In this document: positions 19,096 to 28,972 of the stretch, in pieces
Position numbering within the stretch: the first letter of the stretch is position 1
How the letters are laid out: every line of letters begins with the position of its first letter
NCBI GenBank assembly: GCA_944392335.1
Contig: CALXWJ010000062.1
Coordinates: 1-64,000 of the forward strand
DNA: 64,000 nucleotides
Direction of reading: 5' to 3'
Origin: an uncultured Clostridia bacterium
GTDB lineage: Bacteria; Bacillota; Clostridia; UBA1381
Made by a program: the position numbers and the translations under genes
The notes under the pieces: generated by a model
What the model was told of the DNA's origin: nothing
What the model saw: the letters and a program-made list of their open reading frames with translations, nothing else
The model's database searches: none

Positions 19096-19560
19096 TTGAA
19101 AGATAAATTAAAAGCATATATTATATCAATAGTGATCCCGTTAGTGATCGGCGGGATTTCGGCCATGCTCACATTTAATAATATGAATATATACGGGGAA
19201 ATTGAAAAACCGTTTCTTTCGCCGCCTGCCATATTATTTCCCATAGTGTGGACAATTTTATATATACTTATGGGAATAAGCAGTGCAATTATAAAATTGA
19301 GTGATAATGAAAATAAAGCAGATGCACTGATCATCTACAGATTTTCATTGCTTATCAATTTTTTCTGGAGTATAATATTTTTTAATATGCGTGCATATAA
19401 TTTTGCCTTTGTATGGCTGATTGCTTTGTGGTTATTTGTATTTTATACTATAATAAAGTATTCAAAAATCAATAAGACCGCGGCATATCTGCAAATTCCG
19501 TACTTACTGTGGATCACTTTTGCGGGATATCTGAATCTTATGATAAGTATATTGAATTGA
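19096..19560 (+). CDS. TspO/MBR family membrane protein
   Basis: This is a protein of about 154 residues with five predicted membrane helices. It has the family's aromatic-rich pattern PFLSPPAILFPIVWTILYILMG (read in pieces) and a second Trp-rich helix around NFFWSIIFFN. TspO proteins bind tetrapyrroles or other ligands; the role here is unknown. A TTG start is chosen because AAAGGGGTG lies just before it, while the upstream TTG at 19054 has no such site. Confidence 0.82.
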   Translation: MKDKLKAYIISIVIPLVIGGISAMLTFNNMNIYGEIEKPFLSPPAILFPIVWTILYILMGISSAIIKLSDNENKADALIIYRFSLLINFFWSIIFFNMRAYNFAFVWLIALWLFVFYTIIKYSKINKTAAYLQIPYLLWITFAGYLNLMISILN

Positions 19561-19633
19561 TACAATTTAATGCAACATCCCTCTGCCATATTCATAACAA
19601 TAAATAATATATACCGCATGTGTCAGAAAAGAT

Positions 19634-20647
19634 TTAATCTTCGATCGAAAGGGAGGCGGCGGCATTTAAATCAAGCGTTGCACGGCTGCCGTCAAGATAA
19701 AGATAATATCCTTCACAAGCGATCATTGCCGCGTTATCGGTGCATAAAACCGGTGAAGGATACAGAACGTCTATACCTTTTTCCCTGCACAGTACGATCA
19801 TTTTATTGCGCAGATCGGAATTTGCGGCAACTCCTCCTGCCATAGCTATTGTTTTCATGTTATTTCTTATTGCCGCATCGATTGTATGTTCACATAACAC
19901 ATCGGTAACGGCGTCCTGAAAGCTTGCGGCAACATCGGCTTTGTTGATTTCCGCGCCCTGCTGCTCAGCTTTGTGTAAGTAGTTTATTACGGCTGTTTTT
20001 ACACCGCTGAAAGAAAAGTCAAGTGAATCCTTGTCTATTTTAACACGCGGAAAATGAATTGCTTTCGGATCTCCTTGCTTTGCAAGCTTATCTATAAGAG
20101 GGCCTCCCGGATAACCCAGCCCGAGAACTCTTGCTATTTTGTCAAAAGCCTCTCCTGCCGCGTCATCTCTTGTTCTTCCTAGAATTTTAAATTTGGTATA
20201 ATCTTCAGCCAAAACGATATGACTGTGACCTCCCGAGGCCACAAGAGAAATAAAAGGAGGCTTCAGGTCTTTGTGAGCCAAAAAGTTTGCCGCAATATGA
20301 CCTTTGATATGATGTACGGGGATCAAAGGCTTTTTTGCCGCATACGCGTAACCTTTTGCGTAGGATACACCCACCAAAAGCGCGCCCACAAGCCCCGGCC
20401 CGTATGTGACCGCGACGGCATCGATATCGTTAAGGGTAACGCCTGCCTGTATCAATGCTTCTTCAACAACTGCATCGATATTTTCAATATGCTTTCTTGA
20501 AGCGATCTCAGGCACAACACCGCCGTATTTTTTGTGTAGGTCTATTTGAGTATTTATAATATTTGATAAAATTTCACGGCCGTTTTTTACAACAGCCGCT
20601 GCAGTTTCATCGCATGAACTTTCTATGCCGAGTATCAGTTTATCCAT
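19634..20647 (-). CDS. tsaD: tRNA threonylcarbamoyladenosine transferase TsaD
   Basis: This 337-residue ASKHA-fold enzyme transfers the threonylcarbamoyl group to A37 of ANN-decoding tRNAs, with TsaB and TsaE. It begins [19 protein letters not shown]. It carries the metal-binding histidines in [12 protein letters not shown], the ASGGHSH motif and the C-terminal [12 protein letters not shown]. The start ATG at 20647 sits 8 bases inside the 3' end of the rimI gene, so the two are coupled. Confidence 0.97.
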   Translation of the reverse strand: MDKLILGIESSCDETAAAVVKNGREILSNIINTQIDLHKKYGGVVPEIASRKHIENIDAVVEEALIQAGVTLNDIDAVAVTYGPGLVGALLVGVSYAKGYAYAAKKPLIPVHHIKGHIAANFLAHKDLKPPFISLVASGGHSHIVLAEDYTKFKILGRTRDDAAGEAFDKIARVLGLGYPGGPLIDKLAKQGDPKAIHFPRVKIDKDSLDFSFSGVKTAVINYLHKAEQQGAEINKADVAASFQDAVTDVLCEHTIDAAIRNNMKTIAMAGGVAANSDLRNKMIVLCREKGIDVLYPSPVLCTDNAAMIACEGYYLYLDGSRATLDLNAAASLSIED

Positions 20648-21122
20648 TATATCTTGTCCTTTCCGTAACAGACGATAAAGCATCAGGAATGGTCAGCTCC
20701 ATTAAAACAGCATTTTCGGTGGGAGAATGATAATAATTTTTCCTTTCTCCTACCACCTTAAAACCGCATGAAGTATATAGAGAAATTGCGGCGTTGTTTG
20801 ATTTTCTGACTTCAAGAGTAAGACGTGAAATATTATGCTGTATTGCCTTTTTTATAAGCTCAAAAATCATTGCCGATGCAATTTTGCGGCGTCTTGAATC
20901 CTTTCTTACCGCAACGTTTGTGATCTGCCCCTCATCCAAAACCTGCCAAAAGCCCGCATAGCCCGCTATAATATCGCCGTCCTTTGCGATAACATATTTT
21001 GCCGCTTGATTTGATACCTCGTCAAGGAAGGATTTTTCTGACCATGGAACAGAAAAACATTCTTTGTCAAGCTGTGCAAGAGCTTTAGCATCCTCCCGTG
21101 TAATATCCAAAAAAGTAATCAT
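20640..21122 (-). CDS. rimI: Ribosomal-protein-alanine N-acetyltransferase RimI
   Basis: This is a 160-residue GNAT acetyltransferase. The acetyl-CoA loop reads [15 protein letters not shown], and the C-terminal part has [19 protein letters not shown] and VGERKNYY, the usual RimI signature. Start [11 protein letters not shown] is placed after AGGTGG. It overlaps tsaD, a classic pairing. RimI acetylates the N-terminus of S18 in characterised bacteria; targets here are not established. Confidence 0.92.
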   Translation of the reverse strand: MITFLDITREDAKALAQLDKECFSVPWSEKSFLDEVSNQAAKYVIAKDGDIIAGYAGFWQVLDEGQITNVAVRKDSRRRKIASAMIFELIKKAIQHNISRLTLEVRKSNNAAISLYTSCGFKVVGERKNYYHSPTENAVLMELTIPDALSSVTERTRYNG

Positions 21123-21170
21123 AAAAAATCCACCTGTTTTCAATGCTTTTTAATATAACTATTGAACACA

Positions 21171-21629
21171 TTAGTTATTCTGCTGATTTTCCTGAATTTC
21201 CGCAAGTTTATCCGATAACTGAGTCAAGGCGATATAAAGCTTGTCCGCGGTTTCTTCATATTCTTTTAAATCACCGCCGAAAGGATCGGGTATATCCCCC
21301 TCCATATCCGCAAGCTCACATATAGTGCGGGTTTTGTCAGCTGCCAGATCTTGTAGGATCAGTTTATGAGCTTGTGTCATTGTGACGATCAAATCGCTTT
21401 GAGCAATAAGCTCCGGAGTCAGTTGTTTTGATTTGTGATCACTAAGATCAATATCATATTTTTTAAGAGCTTCAACAGCCTCCGGGCTTGCCGCCTCACC
21501 TTCTTTTGCAAACAGGCCTGCCGATTCTATCCTTATATCCAGATCATTTTCAATTGCCAGCTTGTTCATAATGGCAGCTGCCATGGGGCTTCTGCAAGTG
21601 TTGCCCGTACATACAAATAATATATTCAT
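21171..21629 (-). CDS. ywlE: Low-molecular-weight phosphatase, YwlE-like (protein-arginine phosphatase)
   Basis: This is a 152-residue LMW-PTP fold protein. The phosphate loop is CTGNTCRSPMA, starting at residue 7, and the general-acid loop is PDPFGG near residue 112. The threonine inside the loop (C-T-G-N-T-C-R) is the residue that makes Bacillus YwlE prefer phospho-arginine over phospho-tyrosine, so an arginine phosphatase is likely. The matching kinase McsB is not in this window, though MecA, another Clp-system protein, is. The gene lies 49 bases upstream of rimI in the same direction. Confidence 0.85.
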   Translation of the reverse strand: MNILFVCTGNTCRSPMAAAIMNKLAIENDLDIRIESAGLFAKEGEAASPEAVEALKKYDIDLSDHKSKQLTPELIAQSDLIVTMTQAHKLILQDLAADKTRTICELADMEGDIPDPFGGDLKEYEETADKLYIALTQLSDKLAEIQENQQNN

Positions 21630-21703
21630 TTAGTATTACCTCTTTTAACAATAAAGGAAAAACTCCCTTATTAATAATTATATTCAAATTCTACCTTTAG
21701 AAG

Positions 21704-21878
21704 TTATAACTCAAGTAAAGATGTCCCCCGACGCTTGTCGGCGGGCTTCGTATCTGTAATCAGTGAGAGTACGATCTCCCACCAAAACGCCAAGCAGCTA
21801 ACGCTCCTATTGCCGGCCGCAACGTTTTCAAGACCCGTTTCAAACGAGCTTAATAGAGTGTTGCTCCTATTTAGAGTA
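21704..21878 (+). repeat. Structured dispersed repeat, copy D (divergent)
   Basis: TTATAAC opens this copy. Hairpin 1 is CCGAC-GCTT-GTCGG and hairpin 2 is GTGAGAG with CTCCCAC. The end, GTTGCTCCTATTTAGAG, resembles the right end of copies B and C. The stem sequences differ from the other copies while pairing is kept. It sits between the YwlE-like gene and the 3' end of the RNase H gene. Confidence 0.7.
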
Positions 21879-21882
21879 AGTA

Positions 21883-22470
21883 TCATTCTATTCCCAGTGC
21901 ACTTTTTGCAAGAGTATCCGCAAGATCGTTATATTTGTCTCCGGAGTGGCCTTTCACTTTAATGAAATGAATATCCACAAATTGAGATATTTGTTTATAA
22001 GTATTCACATAGTTTTGCGTGCCGAATTTATTTGCCTGCCATACACCGGTGCACCATTTTTCAATTCCCTCGTAGTCATAATAAATATCTATGCTTTTAA
22101 TACCGTGTTCAAGACAGTATTGCATTATAAATTCAGCGCCCTTGATTTCGCCGGCAACATTTCTCATAGAAACAAGCTCGGGGTCGCGAAAGGCTTTTTT
22201 AAATTGTAATTCTTCCCCGTTATAAAACAATACCGCACCATATGAAAACATTGCTTTATCTTTTGAAAAGCTGCCGTCAACATATGCAGCTGCTTCGCTT
22301 TTTGTGTGTGTTTTCTTTTTTTCACCGTTCATAAAGGACAGCGCGTCGTCAAGATTTATAAAACTTTTATATTCAGCTCCGGAAAAACCATGTATTTCAT
22401 TTTTACATTCATCCCATGATTCATATATCCCCGGGTTTCTTCCGATCTTTACCGCATAATATTTTTTCAA
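21883..22470 (-). CDS. rnhA: Ribonuclease HI with N-terminal hybrid-binding domain
   Basis: This 195-residue enzyme cleaves RNA in RNA-DNA hybrids. The N-terminal hybrid-binding (viroplasmin-like) domain is KKYYAVKIGRNPGIYESWDEC (in two pieces) with FSGAEYKSF. The RNase H fold (about 62-195) carries all four acidic residues: D in AYVDGS, E in VAGEIKG, D in IYYDYEG and D in DLADTLAK. The length is normal for the two-domain form. Repeat copy D begins a few bases beyond its stop codon. Confidence 0.93.
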   Translation of the reverse strand: MKKYYAVKIGRNPGIYESWDECKNEIHGFSGAEYKSFINLDDALSFMNGEKKKTHTKSEAAAYVDGSFSKDKAMFSYGAVLFYNGEELQFKKAFRDPELVSMRNVAGEIKGAEFIMQYCLEHGIKSIDIYYDYEGIEKWCTGVWQANKFGTQNYVNTYKQISQFVDIHFIKVKGHSGDKYNDLADTLAKSALGIE

Positions 22471-22533
22471 AACAACACCTCATTAAAAATAAACGTATGC
22501 ACCGAAAGAGTGCAAAATACTTAAAAGGTTATT

Positions 22534-23883
22534 TCAGTTACATAGCCTTTGAATAAGCTCTGCAAGATCCTTTGCTTTTTTATCTATATATTCTTTGTCT
22601 TTTCCCTCGATCATGACACGAACCAGGGGTTCAGTTCCGGATGGTCTTATAAGAACTCTGCCCTGTCCCGCAAATTCATCTTCGATATTCTTGATCTCTG
22701 CTGCAATTTCTTCAATTTCCATATAGGAATTTTTATATTCCGGCTTTACTGTGGCATTATACAGTACCTGCGGCATAACGGTTATTATTTTTGCAAGCTC
22801 GGAGGCTTTTTTATTGGATTTTTTCATAACGGAAAGGAACTGAAGTGCGCTGACAAGCCCGTCGCCCGTTGTATTGTGCTCCAAAAATATAATATGCCCC
22901 GATTGTTCGCCGCCCAATACATAACCTTTGTCAAGCATTTCTTCAAGGACGTACCGGTCTCCCACCTTTGTTTTAGGGATATTTATACCCATTTCCTCAC
23001 CGGCAATGAATAATCCGAGATTACTCATAACGGTTGCAACCAGTGTATTTTTGGCAAGCTTGTTTTCATCCATTAATGCCTTCGCACATATTGCCATTAT
23101 CTGGTCGCCGTCAATAATATTCCCCTTTTCATCTACCGCGAGCATCCTGTCGGCGTCGCCGTCAAAAGCAATACCCACATCCGCGCCGATGGATACCACA
23201 TATTGCTGCAGGCTTTCCATGTGAGTAGAGCCGCACATATCATTTATGTTCTTGCCGTCCGGAGTATTGTGTATCGCTTCAACGGAGGCGCCCAATTTGT
23301 TTAAAGCCTTAAACGCGGTCTGATAGCTTGCACCGTTAGCGCAGTCTACCGCAATTTTTAATCCTTCAAGATCGGTATCGATGGTAGAAATGGCAAAAGA
23401 TACATAATCCTCTACCGCCGCATGATTTGCCGATACATAACCAACCCTGCCGTGAGTAGGTAAATCTCCTATCAGCTTTCTGCCTTCAATGTAATCTTCT
23501 ATTTCATTTTCTATTTCGTCACTAAGCTTATAGCCGTTTCTGTTGAAAAATTTGATTCCGTTATATTCACATGGATTGTGGGAAGCGGAAATAACAACCC
23601 CCGCATCTGCTTTATACAGTCTTGTAAGATATGCAACGGCAGGGGTGGGAATTACGCCCAGCGGAATAACTTTAGCGCCTACGGAGCATAATCCGGCAGT
23701 CAGAGCAGCCTCTAACATATCTCCTGATTTCCTGGTATCCTTACCGATCAATATCCGGGGTCTTTTTGTGGTCTCTTTTGTTAAAACATAAGCGCCGCTT
23801 TGCCCCGTTTTAAATGCAAGCTCTGCCGTAAGGTCTTTATTTGCGATACCTCTTATTCCGTCTGTTCCGAATAGGTTTCCCAT
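22534..23883 (-). CDS. glmM: Phosphoglucosamine mutase
   Basis: This 449-residue enzyme interconverts glucosamine-6-phosphate and -1-phosphate on the way to UDP-GlcNAc, which MurA then uses. It begins [15 protein letters not shown]. It has the phosphoserine loop VISASHNP, the metal loop FDGDADRM and the phosphate-binding [15 protein letters not shown] at the C-terminus. The start follows AAGGAGG; a 21-codon in-frame extension upstream has no ribosome binding site. Confidence 0.97.
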   Translation of the reverse strand: MGNLFGTDGIRGIANKDLTAELAFKTGQSGAYVLTKETTKRPRILIGKDTRKSGDMLEAALTAGLCSVGAKVIPLGVIPTPAVAYLTRLYKADAGVVISASHNPCEYNGIKFFNRNGYKLSDEIENEIEDYIEGRKLIGDLPTHGRVGYVSANHAAVEDYVSFAISTIDTDLEGLKIAVDCANGASYQTAFKALNKLGASVEAIHNTPDGKNINDMCGSTHMESLQQYVVSIGADVGIAFDGDADRMLAVDEKGNIIDGDQIMAICAKALMDENKLAKNTLVATVMSNLGLFIAGEEMGINIPKTKVGDRYVLEEMLDKGYVLGGEQSGHIIFLEHNTTGDGLVSALQFLSVMKKSNKKASELAKIITVMPQVLYNATVKPEYKNSYMEIEEIAAEIKNIEDEFAGQGRVLIRPSGTEPLVRVMIEGKDKEYIDKKAKDLAELIQRLCN

Positions 23884-24119
23884 TTGATAATCCTCCTTGA
23901 TAATATAATATATTGTCATTTGTAATTGCGGAAAAGATATGCCCATTTGTTGGCGGCGGTTGCTGTATTTTGAAAAAACAGCCGGTCATCAGAGCGAAGG
24001 TTTTCCGTCAGAATCATAAATATGACAAAATTTTTATACTGTCTATTGTAAAGTTCTATACTATATGATATAATAAAATATCGAAAAAGTCAATTATTTT
24101 TTCATGAAGGGGTATGGAT

Positions 24120-24599
24120 ATGTCCAAAAGAATAAGCGGATTGTTTTTTGTAATAACGGTTTTGGTCACTGTGTTTATTTTTTCACGGTCCATGAAGTCT
24201 GCCGTTGAATCAAGAGAGGAAAGTGCATTTTTTGCAAATATTGTATTGGCGTTTTTTCATATAGATCCTGATATTATTATACCTATATTAAGAAAATCAG
24301 CACATTTTATTGAATTCTTTTTGCAGGGAGGCTGTTTGTCGGCTGCGATCATATGTCTGGGAAAATATTATCAAAGATTGATATATGTGTTGTTTGTTGG
24401 TTTGTTTACCGCCGTGCTCGATGAATTTCTGCAGTTATATGTAGAGGGCAGAGGGAGCATGGTTTCGGACGTACTTATTGATTTTTCGGGAACATGCGCT
24501 GCGGTTGTTATCTTTTCCGTTATTTATTATTTATTAAAAGGGAATCATGGTATAAAATATTGTAAAGACATGGTAAATGGTGATGAGGGCGCAAAGTGA
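24120..24599 (+). CDS. VanZ-like membrane protein
   Basis: This is a protein of about 159 residues with four membrane segments. It has the VanZ pattern: an FSRSM tail on helix 1, LRKSAHFIEFFLQG in helix 2, DEFLQLYVEGRGSMVSDVLID before helix 4. VanZ proteins lower teicoplanin sensitivity in enterococci, but most chromosomal members have no known role. The start at 24120 is preferred because AAGGGG lies about 7 bases before it. It runs 33 bases ahead of the cardiolipin synthase gene, probably in one transcript. Confidence 0.82.
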   Translation: MSKRISGLFFVITVLVTVFIFSRSMKSAVESREESAFFANIVLAFFHIDPDIIIPILRKSAHFIEFFLQGGCLSAAIICLGKYYQRLIYVLFVGLFTAVLDEFLQLYVEGRGSMVSDVLIDFSGTCAAVVIFSVIYYLLKGNHGIKYCKDMVNGDEGAK

Positions 24600-24632
24600 A
24601 TATTGCATTACGGGGGAAAAAAGGAGTAAGAT

Positions 24633-26075
24633 ATGTATAATTTTTCTTGGTTTTGGATATTAAGCTATATTATAAATTTTATATTGATAATTACAATTGT
24701 ATGCTTTCAGCGCAGGGATCCCATCGTATCCATTGCATGGATCCTGTGCTTTATAGCGTTGCCCGCGATCGGTCCTGTTATATTTCTCATATTCGGATTG
24801 GGGTTAAAAAGACATACGAAAAATAAATATAAGCAAAAATTTGATATGGCGGCGAAATCAGATGTAAAGCTGAATAAACAATTGAATCACCCGAATATGC
24901 AAAAGACAGATTCAAAATATTCGGATATGATAAATTACTTCAGATTGGCGGCAAAAAGCCCATATACGGAAAAGAATGAAATAAAGGTTTATACTGACGC
25001 AAAGGAAAAATATATTTCTGTTTTAAATGATATCGAAAATGCAAAAAAAAATATTAATTTACTCTATTTTATAGTCCGGGACGATATTATAGGAAACAAG
25101 ATCATTGACGCGCTTATTAAAAAGGCGCGTGAGGGTGTAGAGATCCGTTTTTTATATGATGGATTCGGCTCAATCCTGACAAATCCGAAGATTTTTAAAA
25201 AATTAAAAAGGGAGAAGAATGTACATGTGGCGGAATTTTTCCCGGTAAGGCTTTTTTCATTTTCAAAAATAAATCATAGAAATCACAGAAAAATTATATT
25301 GATAGACGGTAAAATAGCATATATGGGAGGAATGAATCTGGGAGATGAGTATATGGGTTTGGGCAAGCCGTCACCTTGGAGAGATACGCATATAAGGATT
25401 GTGGGAGAGGCGGTATTCCAGGTACAGAAATATTTTTGCTTTGATTGGGAATTTTCAACAGGAGAAAATTTATCTGCAAAAATGAAGGATTTCTTTTCTT
25501 TTAAAACAGATGTAGAGAATAATCTGCCGGTCCAGATCGTTGCCGCAGGACCCGATTCAAAGGCTGAGGAAATAAAATTCGGTATGATGAAAATGATAAA
25601 CAGTGCAAAAAAATATATTTACATACAGACGCCGTATTTTGTGCCAGATTCTTCGTTTCTGACGGCTGTAAAAATGGCGGCGGAATCGGGAGTTGACGTA
25701 AGGATCATGATCCCCGGAATACCCGATAAAAAATATGTTTACCATACTACGTTATCTTATGTTGAGGATCTGTTAAATTCCGGTGTCCGCGTTTATTGTT
25801 ACAACGGTTTTATTCATTCAAAAACCATAGTATGCGACGATGATGTCACGACTATAGGAACGACCAATATAGATACGCGCAGCTTTCTTTTACATTTCGA
25901 AATAAATGCATTTATGTACAGCAGGGAATTTGCACTGCTCAATAAATCTATTTTTTTGAACGATATAGCAAAATCCAAACCGTTAACACAAAAAGATTAT
26001 GATGAAAGAAAGATGAATCATCCCATAAGCTATATGCTGGATGGTTTTTTCAGATTGTTTTCACCTATTCTATGA
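24633..26075 (+). CDS. cls: Cardiolipin synthase
   Basis: This 480-residue membrane phospholipase-D-family enzyme condenses two phosphatidylglycerols into cardiolipin. Two N-terminal membrane helices (about 5-55) precede two HKD motifs, HRNHRKIILIDG (about residue 217) and HSKTIVCDDDVTTIGTTNID (about residue 396). The size and layout are standard. It follows the VanZ gene closely, and PgsA elsewhere in the window supplies the pathway. Confidence 0.95.
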   Translation: MYNFSWFWILSYIINFILIITIVCFQRRDPIVSIAWILCFIALPAIGPVIFLIFGLGLKRHTKNKYKQKFDMAAKSDVKLNKQLNHPNMQKTDSKYSDMINYFRLAAKSPYTEKNEIKVYTDAKEKYISVLNDIENAKKNINLLYFIVRDDIIGNKIIDALIKKAREGVEIRFLYDGFGSILTNPKIFKKLKREKNVHVAEFFPVRLFSFSKINHRNHRKIILIDGKIAYMGGMNLGDEYMGLGKPSPWRDTHIRIVGEAVFQVQKYFCFDWEFSTGENLSAKMKDFFSFKTDVENNLPVQIVAAGPDSKAEEIKFGMMKMINSAKKYIYIQTPYFVPDSSFLTAVKMAAESGVDVRIMIPGIPDKKYVYHTTLSYVEDLLNSGVRVYCYNGFIHSKTIVCDDDVTTIGTTNIDTRSFLLHFEINAFMYSREFALLNKSIFLNDIAKSKPLTQKDYDERKMNHPISYMLDGFFRLFSPIL

Positions 26076-26267
26076 TAACCGCCTATTTTTGAGCGGCAGA
26101 TAAAAAGTGAGAGAATATTTTGCGTGTTTTACATTATTGAAAATTAAGTGTTATTTCTTATTTCCATTTATAGTAGATAAAGTATTTACGGCAAAATGAA
26201 AAATTTGTTTGTTTATCTCTCACGTAGTGGTTTGTGTTGCCGATGAATGACAGAACGGAGGATAAAA

Positions 26268-27626
26268 ATGAATTTACCCGCGGAATTTGCCGACAGAATG
26301 AAATGGATGCTTGGGGCTGAGTACGAGAAATTTTTGGAAGCCTTTGAAAAACAAGCTCCGTATGCCGGGATCAGATTAAATTTAAAAAAAGAGAATACAA
26401 AAAAATTGTTTGAAGAATTATTTTCTGATAAGGATAAAATACCATGGTGTGATTACGGATATTATACTGACAAACAAAAAATAAACGGAAACCATCCCTA
26501 TCATATTGCCGGGATGTGCTATTTTCAGGAACCGTCGGCAATGGCGTGTGTTGAGGCATTGGACATAAAAGAGGACGATTTTGTTTTGGATCTCTGTGCG
26601 GCTCCGGGAGGCAAAGCCACGCAGGCGGGAGCAAAATTATCCGAAAAAGGATTGCTTGTCGCAAATGAAATAATACCGAAACGAGCGTCTGTTCTTGCCG
26701 AAAATACAGAACGTTTCGGATTTGGAAATGCTGTTGTGACAAATGAGAGCCCTGACAGGCTTTCGGAAAAATTCAATGAATTTTTTGATAAAATAATAGT
26801 TGATGCTCCGTGCTCGGGTGAGGGGATGTTTAAAAAAGAACCCAAGGCGATAACCGAATGGAGTGTGAATCATACAAAAACTTGCGCGCTAAGACAGAAG
26901 CATATTATGGAGCATGCTTATAAGATGCTTCGAAAAGGAGGGTGTATGGCATATTCTACCTGTACTTTCGCTCCTTGTGAGAATGAGGGCGTTATTGAGT
27001 ATATGTTATCAAAATATCCTGATCTGAGTCTTGCCAAAACAGGTCTTGATATGCTCACAGACGGAAATGGGGCATGGGTGGGATCTGACAGGGATATGTC
27101 TGATGCCAAGCATATATTTCCGCATATCAACAGAGGAGAGGGTCATTTTGTCGCAGTGCTTCACAAAAGAGGCGGGAGTTCAGAGCGAACGTTCACCCGT
27201 ATAAAGCCCAAAGAAAGTATCAAAAGCGAGATAAATTTGTTTAAAGAATTTGAAAGATCCGTGTTGAATACGAATTTTGAAGGAATATTTAATATGCTTG
27301 GAGATAACTTATACTTGATACCTCACGGGATTGATTTGAATAAGATAAAATTGGTACGCGCGGGACTGCATTTGGGAATAATAAAGAAAAACAGATTTGA
27401 ACCGTCCTATTCTCTTGCACATGCGTTGAAATATGATGATTTCAAAAGTAAAATATCATTTTCGGCATCAGATGCAGAGCTGAATAAATATCTTCACGGA
27501 GAAACAATCAATTCGGAATTGAAGGGATATACGGCGGTAATGGTGGAGAGAAATCCCATAGGCTGGGCAAAAAGCTCGTGCGGGATATTAAAAAACCATT
27601 TTCCGAAGCATTTAAGAATACCCTGA
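26268..27626 (+). CDS. RsmF/RsmB-type rRNA (cytosine-C5) methyltransferase
   Basis: This is a 452-residue SAM-dependent RNA m5C methylase. The core has motif I DLCAAPGGKATQ, the catalytic-loop motif IV DAPCSGEGMFKK and the second catalytic cysteine in YSTCTFAPCENE. A C-terminal PUA-like/RsmF-type domain (about 330-452) ends with the conserved NPIGWAKSSCGILKNHFP pattern. The start follows ACGGAGG; an ATG 21 bases earlier lacks a site. Close relatives methylate 16S rRNA, but the exact base is not known here. Confidence 0.9.
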   Translation: MNLPAEFADRMKWMLGAEYEKFLEAFEKQAPYAGIRLNLKKENTKKLFEELFSDKDKIPWCDYGYYTDKQKINGNHPYHIAGMCYFQEPSAMACVEALDIKEDDFVLDLCAAPGGKATQAGAKLSEKGLLVANEIIPKRASVLAENTERFGFGNAVVTNESPDRLSEKFNEFFDKIIVDAPCSGEGMFKKEPKAITEWSVNHTKTCALRQKHIMEHAYKMLRKGGCMAYSTCTFAPCENEGVIEYMLSKYPDLSLAKTGLDMLTDGNGAWVGSDRDMSDAKHIFPHINRGEGHFVAVLHKRGGSSERTFTRIKPKESIKSEINLFKEFERSVLNTNFEGIFNMLGDNLYLIPHGIDLNKIKLVRAGLHLGIIKKNRFEPSYSLAHALKYDDFKSKISFSASDAELNKYLHGETINSELKGYTAVMVERNPIGWAKSSCGILKNHFPKHLRIP

Positions 27627-27672
27627 ATAACACTGAACATTTGATGAAAGTATATGGTATCATATCGGTCAT

Positions 27673-28149
27673 TTATTTATGATAGGTTTCATTTGCATTG
27701 ATTTTGCAGGCTCTGTAAATTTGTTCACAGAGTACAACTCTCATAAGCTGATGAGGAAGAGTTATTCTTCCGAAGCTTATCTTCATGTCTGCGCGTTTTT
27801 TGACCGCCTCCGATAAACCGAGGGAGCCTCCGATAATAAAAGTAATATTACTTGTTGTTTGTGTAAGTGTTTTTATTGTATCGGCAAGCTCTTCGCTTGA
27901 TATAAGGTCACCTTCAACGCACATAGCGATAACACTGCCGTTATCTTTAAGTTTGGAAAGTATCTGTTCGCCCTCTTTTTCAAGAATTTTCTCATCAATT
28001 TTGGCATTTGATTTTTCGGGTATTTTCTGATCGGGCAGTTCAATAATGTTAAGCACCGCGAATCTTGATAATCGTTTGGAATATTCGCAAAGGGCGTCTT
28101 TCAGATATTTTTCTTTAAGTTTTCCGATACATATTATATTTATGTTCAT
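27673..28149 (-). CDS. rlmH: 23S rRNA (pseudouridine-1915-N3) methyltransferase RlmH
   Basis: This is a 158-residue SPOUT methyltransferase. The knot region reads ITFIIGGSLGLSEAV and the C-terminus has ISFGRITLPHQLMRVVLCEQIYRA, the standard RlmH ending ...YHK. It overlaps the upstream MBL gene by 4 bases, a pair conserved in many Firmicutes. Confidence 0.97.
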   Translation of the reverse strand: MNINIICIGKLKEKYLKDALCEYSKRLSRFAVLNIIELPDQKIPEKSNAKIDEKILEKEGEQILSKLKDNGSVIAMCVEGDLISSEELADTIKTLTQTTSNITFIIGGSLGLSEAVKKRADMKISFGRITLPHQLMRVVLCEQIYRACKINANETYHK

Positions 28150-28919
28150 ATAAATTCAGTCACCTCATACCTTCCGGCAACACACAACCCTATATCGGAG
28201 CCGATTTTCGCGCCGTTTTTAGTCAACGCCGCTTCAACAGTCTTGTATGCAATGTTCGGAGCATTGTTTTTATCGCTTAAATGTGAGAGCATAATATGTT
28301 TTGTATTGCTTTCAAGCAGATGTACGGCAGTCTCGGCGGTAATATCATTTGACATGTGGCCGTATTTGCCGAGAATCCTTCTTTTCAGCTGATAAGGGTA
28401 TTCTCCGTGCATAAGCATTTCAACGTCATGATTAGCTTCCAATATAATGGCGTCACTTCCTTTGATGGCGGAAAAAATCACTTCTGTCATGACGCCTGTA
28501 TCGGTTGCAACGGAATATTTTTTTTGCCCGCACAAAAAAGAATACCCGACAGGATCCTTTGCGTCATGGGAAACAGGAAAAGGGTTTACAATGATATCTC
28601 CTATTTCAAAGGCAGTGCAGTTGTTTATTATCCTGATATTTTCATCTTGTATGGGGCCTATATTCATATTCTTGTGAGTTCCGGCGGTTGCATAGATCGG
28701 GATGTTAAATCTTCTTGAAATAACTCCGGCTCCCGTTATATGATCGGCATGCTCGTGAGTTATGAGCATGGCATTGATGTTATTTGCATCTATTCCTATA
28801 TTTTTCAACATGGAGATGAGTTTTTTCCCTGACAAACCGCAGTCGATCAATATAATGGTATTTTTATTTTTTATAATCGAAGCATTACCGCTCGAACCGC
28901 TGACAACAGAACAAAACAT
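28146..28919 (-). CDS. Metallo-β-lactamase fold hydrolase, WalJ/YycJ-like
   Basis: This is a 257-residue protein. Its metal-binding HxHxDH motif is THEHADHITG (about residue 55), and further ligands lie in PVSHDAKD, ATDTGVM and LSHLSD. It opens with the family's CSVVSGSSGNAS. WalJ-type proteins link cell-wall signalling and DNA metabolism in some Firmicutes, but the substrate is unknown. A hairpin with a T run stands about 30 bases before the start codon. Confidence 0.88.
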   Translation of the reverse strand: MFCSVVSGSSGNASIIKNKNTIILIDCGLSGKKLISMLKNIGIDANNINAMLITHEHADHITGAGVISRRFNIPIYATAGTHKNMNIGPIQDENIRIINNCTAFEIGDIIVNPFPVSHDAKDPVGYSFLCGQKKYSVATDTGVMTEVIFSAIKGSDAIILEANHDVEMLMHGEYPYQLKRRILGKYGHMSNDITAETAVHLLESNTKHIMLSHLSDKNNAPNIAYKTVEAALTKNGAKIGSDIGLCVAGRYEVTEFI

Positions 28920-28949
28920 TTCAAATTCCTTTCAATTGTATACATATAA

Positions 28950-28972
28950 AAAAGCGGAATATACCGCTTTTG
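28950..28972 (-). terminator. Terminator-like hairpin just upstream of the MBL gene
   Basis: AAAAGCGG and CCGCTTTT form the stem on the minus strand, followed by TTTTTTATATG. It lies between murA and the MBL gene, about 30 bases before the latter's start. It may end murA transcripts or attenuate the downstream pair. The rest of the 280-base gap has no gene. Confidence 0.6.
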
